DNA of 24,588 nucleotides. Source: an uncultured Corynebacterium sp. (GTDB taxonomy: Bacteria; Actinomycetota; Actinomycetes; Mycobacteriales; Mycobacteriaceae). The translations under genes and the position numbers were made by a program. The DNA lies in NCBI GenBank assembly GCA_945631445.1, contig CALZCR010000001.1:1-24588 (forward strand). The letters run 5' to 3'. Positions 15,567 through 24,568 of the stretch are shown one piece after another; positions within the stretch are counted from its first letter, which is position 1, and every line of letters starts with the position of its first letter. Under the pieces are notes generated by a model. The model made no database searches. It was not told the origin of the DNA and saw nothing but the letters and a program-made list of their open reading frames with translations.

Positions 15567-17483
15567 CTAGTTGAGATCTTCCTCGATGCGACCATTGATC
15601 TGGCTGATAGTCCCGTTTTGGAACTCGATGGTTTGGCCGCCGGCTGGAATGTCGGTCATGTCGGAGGTCGGCCAGCCGTACGGGCCCTGCTCCCAGCCCT
15701 CCTCGCCCCAGGCATCGAAGATGGCGCCGTAGTAGATCGCGTGGGCGCCCGTCTGGGGCGACCAGTAGATGTTGCCGTTCTCGAACGCCTGGAACGCGCC
15801 GCCGGTGACTTTGATTTCCTCAGAGGTCGGGTAGCCCAGCGGGGAACGCGCGGTGTCCATGTCGCCGTACGTGTCGGCGATGGCGCCGTGGACGATGTGG
15901 TGGGTCTCGCCGTTCGGGTTGCGCGTCAGGTAGCCGCCCTGGAACTCCTGGACCAGGCCGTCGTCGATGGTTACGGCCTCGCCGACCGGGTAGCCCAGGT
16001 CGCCAGTCTCCCAGCCGTTGGTTTCCCAGTGGTCGACCATGTCCTCCGGGATGGCGTGGGCGCCGGTGCCCGGGGTCCAGTAGATGGAGCCGTTCTCGAA
16101 GTGGACGTAACGGCCGACGCCGTCCGGGGTGGTTCGTTCACCGGTGATCGGGAAACCGAGCCAGCTGGCCGGGCCACCCAGTTCGGCGTACTTCGTATTG
16201 ATCAGGCCGAACAGGGCGTGAGCGCCGGTGCCCTCAGAGAAGTACACGGTGCCGGAGCGGAAATCCTGTGCCTCGCCGCCCTCGACGGGGTACGCGTTGT
16301 TGACGCAGGACCCGATGTCGCTCTGTTGGGTGGCTTCGGCGATGGCGCCGTCGACGGTGCAGTCCGCGCCGCGGTCCTCCTCCGGGATGGCCAGGGCGTC
16401 GGCGATGTACGGCCACGCCTCATTCAGCTCGAACTGCCAGTAGTCCCACGAGTGGATGCCGGAGGGACGGAACTTGGTGGTGACCGGGACGCCGGCTTCC
16501 TGGGCATAGTCGACGAAGGTCTGCGACGTCAGACGCGAAAGCACTTCGAGGCCGATGCCCGCGGCGTTCGGGTTCGGGTTCGGGTCCTGGCCGGATCCGG
16601 AAGAGACGTACACGGTCTTGCCCTCGAGGGCCTCAATCCCCAGCTTCGGGTCGTGGTCGATCCACCGCTGCGAGCCGAGCGGCCCCCACATCTTGGTGGC
16701 GTCGAAGCGGCCGGCGTCCAGCTGCGCTGCCGCGATCGCCTGGGGCATGCCCACGGACGTGGTGTCCAGGTAGCCGGAGAAGGATCCGACGAAGTCGAAG
16801 AGCTGCGGGTTGCGCTGCGCCAGGTTCATCGCGGCGGTGCCGCCCATAGACAGGCCCACCACTGCGCGCTTCTGGTTGGAGCGGAACTCGTTGTCCAGGA
16901 TCGGGACGAGCTCGTCGTGCAGGAAGCTCTCCCACTTGTAGTGCACGCCGTTGTCCGGCTGATCCCAGTCGGAGTAGAAGGAGGACTGTCCGCCGATCGG
17001 GAGGATGACGTTGACGTTCTTGTCGGCGTACTGCTGGATGATGTTGGTCTCAATGGTCCAGCCGCTCTCGTCCTCGCGGGCGCGCAGGCCGTCCAGCGCC
17101 CACACCTCGGGGAAGGTGCGCTCCGGATTGGCGTGCCAGTCGCGGGCCAGCAGCATCTCCACCTGCATCAGCCCGTCGGAATCCGCATGCGAACCCTCCG
17201 GCATGACGGCGGACTTGATCCACATCTCGATGTGGCGGGGGCTCTTCCAGACCACGCGGTCCACCTCGACGCCCGCCGGGAGGCCTTCGACGTCCGGGTA
17301 GGTGGTGTCGATCACGGAACGCTGCGGAGGCGTTCCGGGGGTGATGCCGTCGGTCAGCGAGCTCTGGGCGCCTGCCACAGGCAGGGCGCCGAAGCCGAGT
17401 ACCAGGGCGGTCGGGGCGGCGACGGCCGCCAGGGTGCGGCGCTTGAGCCTGCTGAAGGGGGAAGAAGATGCGGTGTCGCGCAT
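15567..17483 (-). CDS. cop1: mycoloyltransferase Cop1 / PS1 with C-terminal LGFP repeats
   Basis: The 638-residue secreted protein has a signal peptide (basic SRLKRR, hydrophobic core, cleavage after AGA at about 39). The Ag85/esterase-fold catalytic domain (about 55-365) contains G-L-S-M-G-G with nucleophile S212 and the His in SGIHSWDYW (H344). It transfers mycolate from trehalose monomycolate to another monomycolate or to arabinogalactan. Residues 375-638 hold LGFP repeats, with LGFP at 442, LGYP at 496 and 549, and YGWP at 602, plus a degenerate first copy near 400-425; these modules bind the cell wall. The ATG at 17483 is preceded by AGAGGAC at 7 nt. Length and layout match C. glutamicum Cop1 (PS1, MytA). 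The lipoprotein gene follows after 12 nt. Confidence 0.94.
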   Translation of the reverse strand: MRDTASSSPFSRLKRRTLAAVAAPTALVLGFGALPVAGAQSSLTDGITPGTPPQRSVIDTTYPDVEGLPAGVEVDRVVWKSPRHIEMWIKSAVMPEGSHADSDGLMQVEMLLARDWHANPERTFPEVWALDGLRAREDESGWTIETNIIQQYADKNVNVILPIGGQSSFYSDWDQPDNGVHYKWESFLHDELVPILDNEFRSNQKRAVVGLSMGGTAAMNLAQRNPQLFDFVGSFSGYLDTTSVGMPQAIAAAQLDAGRFDATKMWGPLGSQRWIDHDPKLGIEALEGKTVYVSSGSGQDPNPNPNAAGIGLEVLSRLTSQTFVDYAQEAGVPVTTKFRPSGIHSWDYWQFELNEAWPYIADALAIPEEDRGADCTVDGAIAEATQQSDIGSCVNNAYPVEGGEAQDFRSGTVYFSEGTGAHALFGLINTKYAELGGPASWLGFPITGERTTPDGVGRYVHFENGSIYWTPGTGAHAIPEDMVDHWETNGWETGDLGYPVGEAVTIDDGLVQEFQGGYLTRNPNGETHHIVHGAIADTYGDMDTARSPLGYPTSEEIKVTGGAFQAFENGNIYWSPQTGAHAIYYGAIFDAWGEEGWEQGPYGWPTSDMTDIPAGGQTIEFQNGTISQINGRIEEDLN

Positions 17484-17712
17484 GTAAAAGTCCTCTTACG
17501 TTGTCAGGGAGTAGCACGGTGGCGGGCGGCCGAAATAAGCCCCGTGGGTCTTCGCGGCTTCCCCCGACCCCGAGAGTTCCCCTCTCCCGGGATGACGGAT
17601 GCGGCGGCTTGCCACCGGATGAATTGTTATGCAGTTGGGGTGTCTGCCGCCAGGGCCTGCGCCGTGCTCGGGAGTGTCGCCCCGATCATGCGTCGTCCTG
17701 GCAGATCCACAC

Positions 17713-17731
17713 CAAGTTTAAGTACAACTTG
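17713..17731. promoter_or_regulatory. inverted repeat CAAGTT/AACTTG upstream of cop1
   Basis: CAAGTT (17713-17718) and AACTTG (17726-17731) are exact complements with a 7-nt spacer, just downstream of a possible -10 box on the minus strand. This would place the repeat at the likely transcription start, a typical repressor position. The regulator is unknown. Confidence 0.35.
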
Positions 17732-17733
17732 AG

Positions 17734-17739
17734 ACTTTA
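17734..17739 (-). promoter_or_regulatory. possible cop1 -10 element (TAAAGT)
   Basis: TAAAGT on the minus strand fits the corynebacterial consensus TANANT. It lies about 250 nt upstream of the cop1 ATG, which would give a long 5' leader. Another weak candidate (ATAACAAT near 17622-17630) is closer. The stretch 17484-17849 otherwise holds no convincing gene, only an imperfect GAGAG/CTCTC hairpin near 17571-17587 and a tiny unsupported ORF. Confidence 0.28.
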
Positions 17740-17849
17740 GCCGGAGACACTCGGCGGTGCCAGAGAAAAAGTTGGGAAAACTGGGACTGCCCCCGTTTGC
17801 GATCCTTGTCATGCCATAGCTGATGAACACGCCCTGCCCGCAAAAGTGG

Positions 17850-17881
17850 AAAAAGCCCGTTTCCCTTTAAGGGCAACGGGC
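17850..17881 (-). terminator. intrinsic terminator of cmt2
   Basis: GCCCGTT (17855-17861) pairs with AACGGGC (17875-17881), and an inner CCC/GGG pairing extends the stem. On the minus strand the stem is followed by TTTTT (17854-17850) and CC. It starts 21 nt after the cmt2 stop, so it separates cmt2 from cop1. Confidence 0.87.
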
Positions 17882-17902
17882 GTCAACTCGGCGGGGAGTT
17901 GT

Positions 17903-18922
17903 TTACCAGCGATGAGCATTCATGGTGTTAAGGACCAGCGGTCTGGTCTTCTCCATCTGGTAGCCGAACTGGTTCCAATTGTGCATGCCGAGGGCCGGGT
18001 AGTCTTCCCGGATGCCAATGCCGGTCGCATTCGCCTTGGCCGCCCACATCTTGGTGCTCACGTTCGCCAGAGCCTCCAGTGCCGCGCCGGAGAGCTGGTG
18101 GTTCCACGGGATGTTGGCGTCGGCCGGGGATGGGATACCCGAAGCCGCAGAAACATAGACGTCAGAGTTGCGTAGCCCGTCCATGTTCAAAAACGGGTCG
18201 TTCTCGAAGCGGCGGGGGCTGACCAGGGAGCCGTACATGGCGTTGAGGTTGAAGCCACCGGCGTCCAGCAGCGCCACGCGCAGCGCCGTCTGGGCGCCCG
18301 GGACCGTGGTGGTCGGGTACCCGGAGAAGGACAGCACCTGCTTGAACTGGCCCGGGTGCTTGGCGGCCAGGTTCAGCGCGGCCGTGCCACCCATGGACAG
18401 GCCGGAGATGGCGTTGTTGGTGGGATCCACACCGAAGTTTTGCTGCAGATAGGCGGGCAGTTCCCGGGTGAGGAAAGTCTCCCACTGGTAGTTGACCGGG
18501 TTCTCCAAGTCATACGTGGCCGGGCCGTCCCAGTCCGCGTAGAAAGAACCCTTGCCGCCGACCGGCATCACCAGGGTGATGTTGTCTCCCTCGAAGGTTT
18601 CGGCGGCGTTCCTGTCTACGAGCCAGGCGTTGGAGTGGTTCGTGGCGCGCAGACCGTCGAGCATGTAGTACGCGGCGTTTCCGCCTTGGGTGGCTGCCAC
18701 GATCTGGACCGGGATATTCCGTCCGTTGGCTTCGGACCAGACGTCGCAACGCTGGACCCACCAGTTATGAGTGTCCCATATGCATCCAGCACGTAGTACG
18801 TCGCGGTTGGCTGCCTGAGCGGTACCCGCCCCAGCGACGATCAAGGACGTGCCGAGCAGCATGGCCACGACGAAGGCCAGGACCGCGCGGCGGATACGAT
18901 GGAGTCCAGCGAGTGCGGACAT
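17903..18922 (-). CDS. cmt2: mycoloyltransferase, Ag85 family (Cmt2-type)
   Basis: The 339-residue secreted protein has a signal peptide cleaved after AQA (about 37). The single Ag85/esterase-fold domain carries the nucleophile S176 in GLSMGGT and the His in MHNWNQF (H314); C47 and C59 may form a disulfide. There are no LGFP repeats, unlike Cop1. It should make trehalose dimycolate and/or mycolylate arabinogalactan in the periplasm. GAGGAG lies 6 nt before the ATG. The 128 nt upstream hold a GCCGG/CCGGC hairpin and a TATGCT-type -10 candidate, so the gene probably has its own promoter, and an intrinsic terminator follows. The symbol comes from family and position next to aftB, as in C. glutamicum. 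Confidence 0.9.
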   Translation of the reverse strand: MSALAGLHRIRRAVLAFVVAMLLGTSLIVAGAGTAQAANRDVLRAGCIWDTHNWWVQRCDVWSEANGRNIPVQIVAATQGGNAAYYMLDGLRATNHSNAWLVDRNAAETFEGDNITLVMPVGGKGSFYADWDGPATYDLENPVNYQWETFLTRELPAYLQQNFGVDPTNNAISGLSMGGTAALNLAAKHPGQFKQVLSFSGYPTTTVPGAQTALRVALLDAGGFNLNAMYGSLVSPRRFENDPFLNMDGLRNSDVYVSAASGIPSPADANIPWNHQLSGAALEALANVSTKMWAAKANATGIGIREDYPALGMHNWNQFGYQMEKTRPLVLNTMNAHRW

Positions 18923-19050
18923 GCTTTCTCCTCGTGTTTGGGGTTGTTATCTCATCTACGGGTCTATCGCCGGACAAGACACCGGCATTAACACGGAAGC
19001 ATAAAATCGTTACTTCTCCGTGATCTGCTTTCGAAGCATAGGCCACCACG

Positions 19051-21084
19051 CTACTCCGTGTTAATTGTCGCGGGCCATGCAATCGTCACGTCGGGGGGTT
19101 GCACCACTGCGGTCACGTCCGCCGGGGGACGCTCGGCGTCGGGATCCCGCACATAATTTTCAATCGCGTCGACTGTGCTTTCCTCAAGGTGATCGCGGGG
19201 ATCGAGGGAGAATTCCAGGGTCCGTCCGGTGGTGAGCGCGAAACCGATGTTGTCGAAGAAACGACCCGCCGTCAGAGGGGCCCGATAAGATTCAAAAAGC
19301 TCCACGAACTCCGGGGTGTGGAGCGCGGCACGCGCCAACCACGCCTCTTCCCGGTCGTACCAGGCGGGCACCTCGTCGAGATCCGCGTCGGTGTCCGCGA
19401 TCTGCCACTCATAGGGAAGCCACTTGTCGTGGCCGACGCGCCCGTCCGGGTCCCGGGGCTGGCGGGCCCCCACCGGGCTGGAGAGCCCCACGGTGTCCAG
19501 CACGCGCATGTCCAACGGCGCATGCATCCCCGGCATCCCTAAGTTGATCAGGTACATCGTCGGCGGCTGCGCGCGCAGATCCGTGTCCGGTTCCTGCCGC
19601 GGCTGCGTGAACCAGGAGAACGTCTTTGGGTCGTCACTCGCGAGGATCGGCACCATCATCGCGCCGTCCCGCGTCATGATCTCCTCGACGGAGTCCCCGA
19701 AGTCGCCGAGGACCATCGTCTGCAGGAAGTCGTCCGCCGTCAGGGGCGGGTCGCCCGGTTCCCGGCGGGTGGCGTTCGTCCAAAACTCCCGCTCGTCGAC
19801 GACGCCCAGTTCCCCTTCCTCATATTCTCGCCAATCGACTTCATGTCCGCGCTCGACGGTGGCCACGGTCCACCACAGCAACACGATAAAGCCCAGGCCC
19901 AGCGCCGCCACCGGCGCCCACCGCGCGAGCCCGGAGTCCGGGCGGGACAGATCCACCAGCGGCACCACCATCAGCGGCAGCAACAGCGCGAACAGCGGCA
20001 GCAGGAGCATGCGCCCGTGCATGAAGTCGCCGCCGACCCGGATCACGTACACGACGTGCAGCCCGGCGGCCGCGAGCATGAGCGTGATGACGCCGGTCCG
20101 GGAGCGCACGCGCATCCGGCCGACCGGCGCCGCCTCGGCGGGGGCCGCGACGGAAGGATCGGCGGCGACAGAAAAGCGGGCGGAGACCCGCCAGAGCAGC
20201 GCCGCCGCCATGCCCACCAGCACCGCCAGGGCCAAGAACAGCGTGTACGGGTCAGCGAGGTCCCGGACGTAGTCCCAGCCTTCCCCCCACATGGAATCAC
20301 TCGCGGATTTCGCCACCGCGGTGTGCGGGGTCAGCAGCCCGTAGTAGCCCATCCGGAAAATCTGGTACCCCAGCGGGACGGGCAGGGCGACGGCGAGAAT
20401 CCCCGCCGCGGTCTTCCAGGAGCGGGCCGCGACCAGCAGCAGGATACCCACCAGTCCGCCGTACAGGGCCAATTCGGGGCGCACGAGCCAGGACAGGCCA
20501 CACCAGAACGCGAGCAGGTACACCGCCCAATCCACCCCCGGGGCGCGGTGGCGACCCGCCGGCCGGGCGCCCTCGGCCCAGCGGACGAGCAGCGCCCACA
20601 GCACCGCCAGGTACAGCAGGGACAGGCCCCACTCCAGCCCGGAGGTAGCGAAGTCGCGGGCCGGGGGCAGCGCCAGATACACCAGCCCGCCGGCGGGGAC
20701 GAAGATCAGCAGACCGCCCCGCGCACCCCAGAGGCGGGCGGTGGCCAGCCCCGCGATCAGCAGCGCCGCCGTGGTGAACAGCAGGGCCGCCCACATCGCG
20801 ATTGTTTCCAGGCGGGCGTCCGTCAGCAGGCCGCCTAAGTAAATGACGTACTGCCAGAGCGTGGAGGTGGTGGTTTCAACGCGTTCGCCGGCGTTGAACA
20901 CCGGCCCGTTGCCGGCCAGCAGATTTCGTACCGTACGCAGCACGATCAGTCCGTCGTCGCTGATCCACCGACGTTGCCAACCGCCGGCGAAGGCGAAGAC
21001 CGCCAGGACTGACGCGGAAAGGACCGCCGTCGCCACGGTCAGCCGTGGGGCGGCGGTCCTGCGGGACGTGAGCGCAGTGGCCAT
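19051..21084 (-). CDS. aftB: arabinofuranosyltransferase AftB
   Basis: The 677-residue GT-C glycosyltransferase has an N-terminal helix followed by the acidic pair in ISDDG (D43-D44) on the first periplasmic loop, the donor/catalytic site of this fold. About nine or ten further membrane helices reach residue 410, then a periplasmic domain of about 260 residues. AftB adds the terminal beta-1,2-linked arabinofuranose to arabinan from decaprenyl-phosphoryl-arabinose, creating the positions to which mycolates are attached. It starts 10 nt after the ubiA stop, with only a weak GGA ribosome site, so it is probably coupled to ubiA. Length and synteny (glfT2-PAP2-ubiA-aftB) match the family. Confidence 0.93.
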   Translation of the reverse strand: MATALTSRRTAAPRLTVATAVLSASVLAVFAFAGGWQRRWISDDGLIVLRTVRNLLAGNGPVFNAGERVETTTSTLWQYVIYLGGLLTDARLETIAMWAALLFTTAALLIAGLATARLWGARGGLLIFVPAGGLVYLALPPARDFATSGLEWGLSLLYLAVLWALLVRWAEGARPAGRHRAPGVDWAVYLLAFWCGLSWLVRPELALYGGLVGILLLVAARSWKTAAGILAVALPVPLGYQIFRMGYYGLLTPHTAVAKSASDSMWGEGWDYVRDLADPYTLFLALAVLVGMAAALLWRVSARFSVAADPSVAAPAEAAPVGRMRVRSRTGVITLMLAAAGLHVVYVIRVGGDFMHGRMLLLPLFALLLPLMVVPLVDLSRPDSGLARWAPVAALGLGFIVLLWWTVATVERGHEVDWREYEEGELGVVDEREFWTNATRREPGDPPLTADDFLQTMVLGDFGDSVEEIMTRDGAMMVPILASDDPKTFSWFTQPRQEPDTDLRAQPPTMYLINLGMPGMHAPLDMRVLDTVGLSSPVGARQPRDPDGRVGHDKWLPYEWQIADTDADLDEVPAWYDREEAWLARAALHTPEFVELFESYRAPLTAGRFFDNIGFALTTGRTLEFSLDPRDHLEESTVDAIENYVRDPDAERPPADVTAVVQPPDVTIAWPATINTE

Positions 21085-21094
21085 GTGTTCCAGA

Positions 21095-22096
21095 TTAGGT
21101 CGCCAGCGCCGGAACGACGTATACCGCCACCACGATGGTCAGCACCCAGACGAGGGCCAGGATCTGCAGCACCCGGTCGGAGAGCGCGATCTCGTCGGGT
21201 GCGCCGCCGTCGCCGCGGTCGATGGTGGCGGCAAAGCGCAGGATCGCGATGATGAACGGCACCATGGAAATCTGGTACCAGATTGCGGCGGCGCCGCCGA
21301 CGCTGTTGGACAGCTCAAACGCCCACAAGCAGTAGAAGATGACCACGCCGCCGCCGGCGATCGTCCAGACGAAACGCAGGTAGGTGTCGGTGTAGCCTTC
21401 GAGCGACTTGCGGATGTTCACGCCGGTGTTCTTGGCCAGCAGGTATTCCGCGTAGCGCTTGCCGGAGGCCATGAACAGCGAACCGAAGGCCGCGACCAGC
21501 AGGAACCACTGTGAGAGCACGATGCCCGCGGCCACGCCGCCGGCCATGGCGCGCAGCATGAAGCCGGAGGAGACCAGGGCAATGTCGATCACTGGGATGT
21601 GCTTCCAGCCGAAGCAGTAGCCCAGCTGCAGGGCGATGTAGACCGCCACGACGATCGCCAGCCCGACTCCGGAGGAGGCCAGCAGCGACAGGCCGACGGC
21701 CAAGACGATCAACGCCACCGACATGGCGTAAGCCAAGCCGATGGGCAGCATGCCGGAGGCGATCGGGCGGAACCGCTTGGTGGGGTGTTCGCGGTCGGCG
21801 TCGACGTCGCGGGCGTCGTTGACCAGGTAGATCGACGAGGCCGCCAGGCAAAAGACGACGAAGGCCAGCAGGACGTCCAGGGCGATGCGCGCCGTGAACG
21901 CGTCCGCGCCGGCGGCCAGCGGGGCTGCCACGACCAGCGCGTTTTTGACCCACTGCTTCGGGCGCAGGGACTTGACCATCGCGTCCGGCAGGTTCTTCGG
22001 GGGCTGTCGTTTACGGGTGTTGTCGATGCCCTCGGTGTGCGGTTCCGAGTGCAAGATGCCCGGCGTGTGTTCGGACGGATAAGGCTGCTGGCTCAC
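21095..22096 (-). CDS. ubiA: decaprenyl-phosphate phosphoribosyltransferase (DPPR synthase) UbiA
   Basis: The 333-residue UbiA-family prenyltransferase has a cytoplasmic N-terminus of about 45 residues and about nine membrane helices. The metal-binding Asp motif is LVNDARDVDADREH (N93, D94, D97, D101), and the second conserved stretch is SGKRYAEY (211-218). It transfers phosphoribose from PRPP to decaprenyl phosphate, the first committed step to the arabinose donor DPA. The GTG start overlaps the stop of the PAP2 gene (GTGA at 22093-22096), so translation is coupled with the phosphatase that probably acts on its product. Confidence 0.94.
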   Translation of the reverse strand: MSQQPYPSEHTPGILHSEPHTEGIDNTRKRQPPKNLPDAMVKSLRPKQWVKNALVVAAPLAAGADAFTARIALDVLLAFVVFCLAASSIYLVNDARDVDADREHPTKRFRPIASGMLPIGLAYAMSVALIVLAVGLSLLASSGVGLAIVVAVYIALQLGYCFGWKHIPVIDIALVSSGFMLRAMAGGVAAGIVLSQWFLLVAAFGSLFMASGKRYAEYLLAKNTGVNIRKSLEGYTDTYLRFVWTIAGGGVVIFYCLWAFELSNSVGGAAAIWYQISMVPFIIAILRFAATIDRGDGGAPDEIALSDRVLQILALVWVLTIVVAVYVVPALAT

Positions 22097-22623
22097 CTGG
22101 TTCGCCTCTCAATCTCGTGGACTGCTCCCGCGGTGGCGGCGCCGATCGCCGCACCGACGATGGTGTCGGTCGGGTAGTGGACTCCAAGCACCGTGCGGGA
22201 CACCATCATCACCGGGACGCCGACCAAGGGCCACGGGGACCCGGTCAGCCGCGCCAGCGACACCAGTGCGGCGGTGCTCGACGTCGAGTGCGAGGACGGG
22301 AACGACAGGGTCGACGGGGTGCCGACCCCGACCGTGATGCGCGGGTCCACCGGCCGACGGCGGCGGACGATGCGTTTGATCACGACGGAAGCCGCGTGGG
22401 AGGTGAAGGCGGAGACGCCCATCGCGACCCACTGGCGGCGACGACGCTGGTCGACGGCCGCGCCCGCCGCAGCCGTGCCCATCCAGCCGAGCGCGTGCTC
22501 GCCGAAGTACGACAGGCCGCGGGCGACCTGCTGCACCCGGGGGATCTCCAGGGCCACGCCCTGGATCCGGATCAAAGCGTCGACTTCGGCCTCGTTGAGC
22601 TTATGCAACGGGTCACTGGGCAT
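22093..22623 (-). CDS. PAP2-family membrane phosphatase, probable decaprenylphosphoryl-5-phosphoribose phosphatase
   Basis: The 176-residue protein has all three PAP2 motifs: KRIVRRRRP (K83, R90, P91), PSSH (109-112) and SRTVLGVHYPTD (S142, R143, H149, D153). Membrane segments lie between them. The family removes phosphate from lipid phosphates. Its place between glfT2 and ubiA, as in Rv3807c, makes removal of the 5-phosphate from the UbiA product the likely job. It overlaps the glfT2 end by 11 nt, with GAAGAAGG before its ATG, and overlaps the ubiA start. The substrate is inferred from context and from the mycobacterial counterpart. Confidence 0.9.
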   Translation of the reverse strand: MPSDPLHKLNEAEVDALIRIQGVALEIPRVQQVARGLSYFGEHALGWMGTAAAGAAVDQRRRRQWVAMGVSAFTSHAASVVIKRIVRRRRPVDPRITVGVGTPSTLSFPSSHSTSSTAALVSLARLTGSPWPLVGVPVMMVSRTVLGVHYPTDTIVGAAIGAATAGAVHEIERRTR

Positions 22624-24568
22624 CGAAGACCTTCTTCCACTCCTCCCGGCTGGTCAGCCGGTCCTGCGCGGCGCGGTAGGTGGCGCGTAGCTCGTCGAAG
22701 TCGCGCTCGATCTCCTTGTGCAGCGCGGTCGTCTCGTCCCACAGCCGCTTGGCCAGGTCGCGGTCGCGTTTGCGGAAGGTCACGCCCGTGCCGCCGGCGG
22801 TGGTCACCGTGGCGGAGTCGACCCGCGCCAGCGTGAACCAGCGGGCTTCGCCGGCGGTGAGGTTCAGCTGCGGGACCTCGTGGTGGCGCCCGTCTTCCTT
22901 GCTCAGCAGGTGCTTCGCGGATTTCAGCAGCCAGGGGATCTTCTTGATTTTGCCCAGGCGGCCGCCGATGTCCGCGGTGGGCACGCCCGGGGCGCCGGAG
23001 GCGACGGGCAGCTCGGCCGCGGATTCGATGACGCGGGCGTCGGAGTACTGCTGGCGGATCTTCTGGATCCGGGGCAGGGAGGTCTCTAGCACGTCGAAGA
23101 GCTGCTCAGGACCGGCGAGGAAGTCGCGCATGGCCTCGAGCTGGATCGCCAGGGTCGAGTACTCCATGCACATGATGTGCTTCAACGTCGTCTTGCGCAG
23201 TGACGCGATGATGCCGCCGACGTCGCCCTCGTGGTTGAGGGCGGCGACGATCAGGCGGTTGCGCAGGTGGAAATAGGCCTGCCAGTCGATGGCGTCGTCC
23301 TTGTCGGCCCAGGCCATGTGCCAGATGGCAGCGCCTGGCCAGGTCACCGTCGGGAATCCGGCCTTGCCGGCGCGCAGCGAGTACTCGGTGTCGTCCCATT
23401 TGATGAACAGCGGCAAGGGCTGGCCCATCTGCTCCGCGACGACGCGCGGGAACAGGCACATCCACCAGCCGTTGTAGTCCACGTCGATGCGGCGGTGCAG
23501 CGCACGGGAGTCGTAGACGTCCGGGTGCTTCTCGTCCTCCGGGCGGCGCTTGTGGCCGAGGGGGTACTTGGCGAAGTCGTGGTCGTAGACCGAGTGCGGG
23601 GCGGCGCCCCACATGAAGTCGTGGCCGTGGACGACCTCGCCCATGGTGCGCAGCTGGGAGCGTTCCTGCAGGTTGAGCATCTGGCCGCCGACGATGATCG
23701 GGCTCGCGGCGTAACGGGCGGCCTGCACGGCGCGCAGGATCGAATCCGGTTCGATCGCGATGTCGTCGTCCATGTAGAGGATGTACGGGCTGTCGGTCTC
23801 GGCGTCGGCGATGGCCTCGTACATGATGCGCGAGTAGCCGCCGGAGCCGCCGAGGTTGCCCTGGCGGAATTCCCGGAAGCGGTCGCCGAAGTGGGCGACG
23901 GCCTCGTCGTAGCCGGGGTGGTCGGCGGGGTGCTGGTTGCCCTGGTCCGGCATGAGGACGGCGTCGATGAGTTCGTCGACGACCGGGTCGATCGCCAGTT
24001 CCTTGAGCGCGTTGACGGCGTCGGCCGGGCGGTTGAAGGTGGGGATGCCCACGGTCACCCGCTTGTCGAAGGGGCCGACCGTGGAGCCGTCGGGCATCGT
24101 CTGCGCCGCCGGGGCGTGCGGGGCGCACCAGGCGGCCTCCGAGATCGTGGTCTCGGTTTCACAGGTGACGTCGAACCACAGCCAGCCGCCGTCCTCGAAG
24201 TTCTTCAGCTCCAACTCAAAGGTCGCCGTGTCGTCGGTGACCAGGCGCGACTCGACGCCCACGCGGGTGCCGTCGGACTTGGAGCGGTACACCGAGACGT
24301 TCGCGCTTCCGGCGACCGTCAGGGTGAGCAGGACGGTGTCCAGCTGGGACCAGCGGCGCCAGTAGGAGGCCGGGAAAGCGTTGAAGTACGTCTGGAAGGA
24401 CACCTCGGCGCCGGCGGGGACGCTGAGGGAGGAGCGGTCGCCCCAGCGGGCGCGGTCCTTGTTGTGGTCGGCCTCGATCAGGTAGAGCATGCGCACGTCG
24501 TGCGGCTCACCGATGCGAGGAAGGAGAATGCGCGAGAGCACCTCGGGAGCGGTGGTGGTGTCGGTCAC
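22613..24568 (-). CDS. glfT2: galactofuranosyltransferase GlfT2
   Basis: The 651-residue cytoplasmic/membrane-associated enzyme has an N-terminal beta-sandwich (about 1-150), then a GT-A catalytic domain beginning with VTVGIPTFNRP (171-181). It has the metal/donor motif YMDDDIAIEP (D267-D269), the acceptor-activating WDDTE (D392, D393) and H417 in IWHMAW, and a helical C-terminal region. It polymerises galactan from UDP-galactofuranose on the lipid-linked linker unit with alternating beta-1,5 and beta-1,6 bonds. The start is GTG 24568; GGAAG lies about 10 nt before it at the window edge. It is the first gene of the overlapping run glfT2-PAP2-ubiA-aftB; glf is expected just outside the window. 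Confidence 0.95.
   Translation of the reverse strand: MTDTTTAPEVLSRILLPRIGEPHDVRMLYLIEADHNKDRARWGDRSSLSVPAGAEVSFQTYFNAFPASYWRRWSQLDTVLLTLTVAGSANVSVYRSKSDGTRVGVESRLVTDDTATFELELKNFEDGGWLWFDVTCETETTISEAAWCAPHAPAAQTMPDGSTVGPFDKRVTVGIPTFNRPADAVNALKELAIDPVVDELIDAVLMPDQGNQHPADHPGYDEAVAHFGDRFREFRQGNLGGSGGYSRIMYEAIADAETDSPYILYMDDDIAIEPDSILRAVQAARYAASPIIVGGQMLNLQERSQLRTMGEVVHGHDFMWGAAPHSVYDHDFAKYPLGHKRRPEDEKHPDVYDSRALHRRIDVDYNGWWMCLFPRVVAEQMGQPLPLFIKWDDTEYSLRAGKAGFPTVTWPGAAIWHMAWADKDDAIDWQAYFHLRNRLIVAALNHEGDVGGIIASLRKTTLKHIMCMEYSTLAIQLEAMRDFLAGPEQLFDVLETSLPRIQKIRQQYSDARVIESAAELPVASGAPGVPTADIGGRLGKIKKIPWLLKSAKHLLSKEDGRHHEVPQLNLTAGEARWFTLARVDSATVTTAGGTGVTFRKRDRDLAKRLWDETTALHKEIERDFDELRATYRAAQDRLTSREEWKKVFDAQ

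Noticed and set aside
17627..17830. 67-residue minus-strand ORF upstream of cop1
   Set aside because: It has no ribosome binding site, family resemblance or sensible composition; at most its last 20 codons could be an upstream ORF.
17442..17902. CRISPR array, transfer RNA or insertion sequence in the largest gap
   Set aside because: No regularly spaced repeats, cloverleaf, transposase or flanking duplications are visible here or elsewhere in the window.
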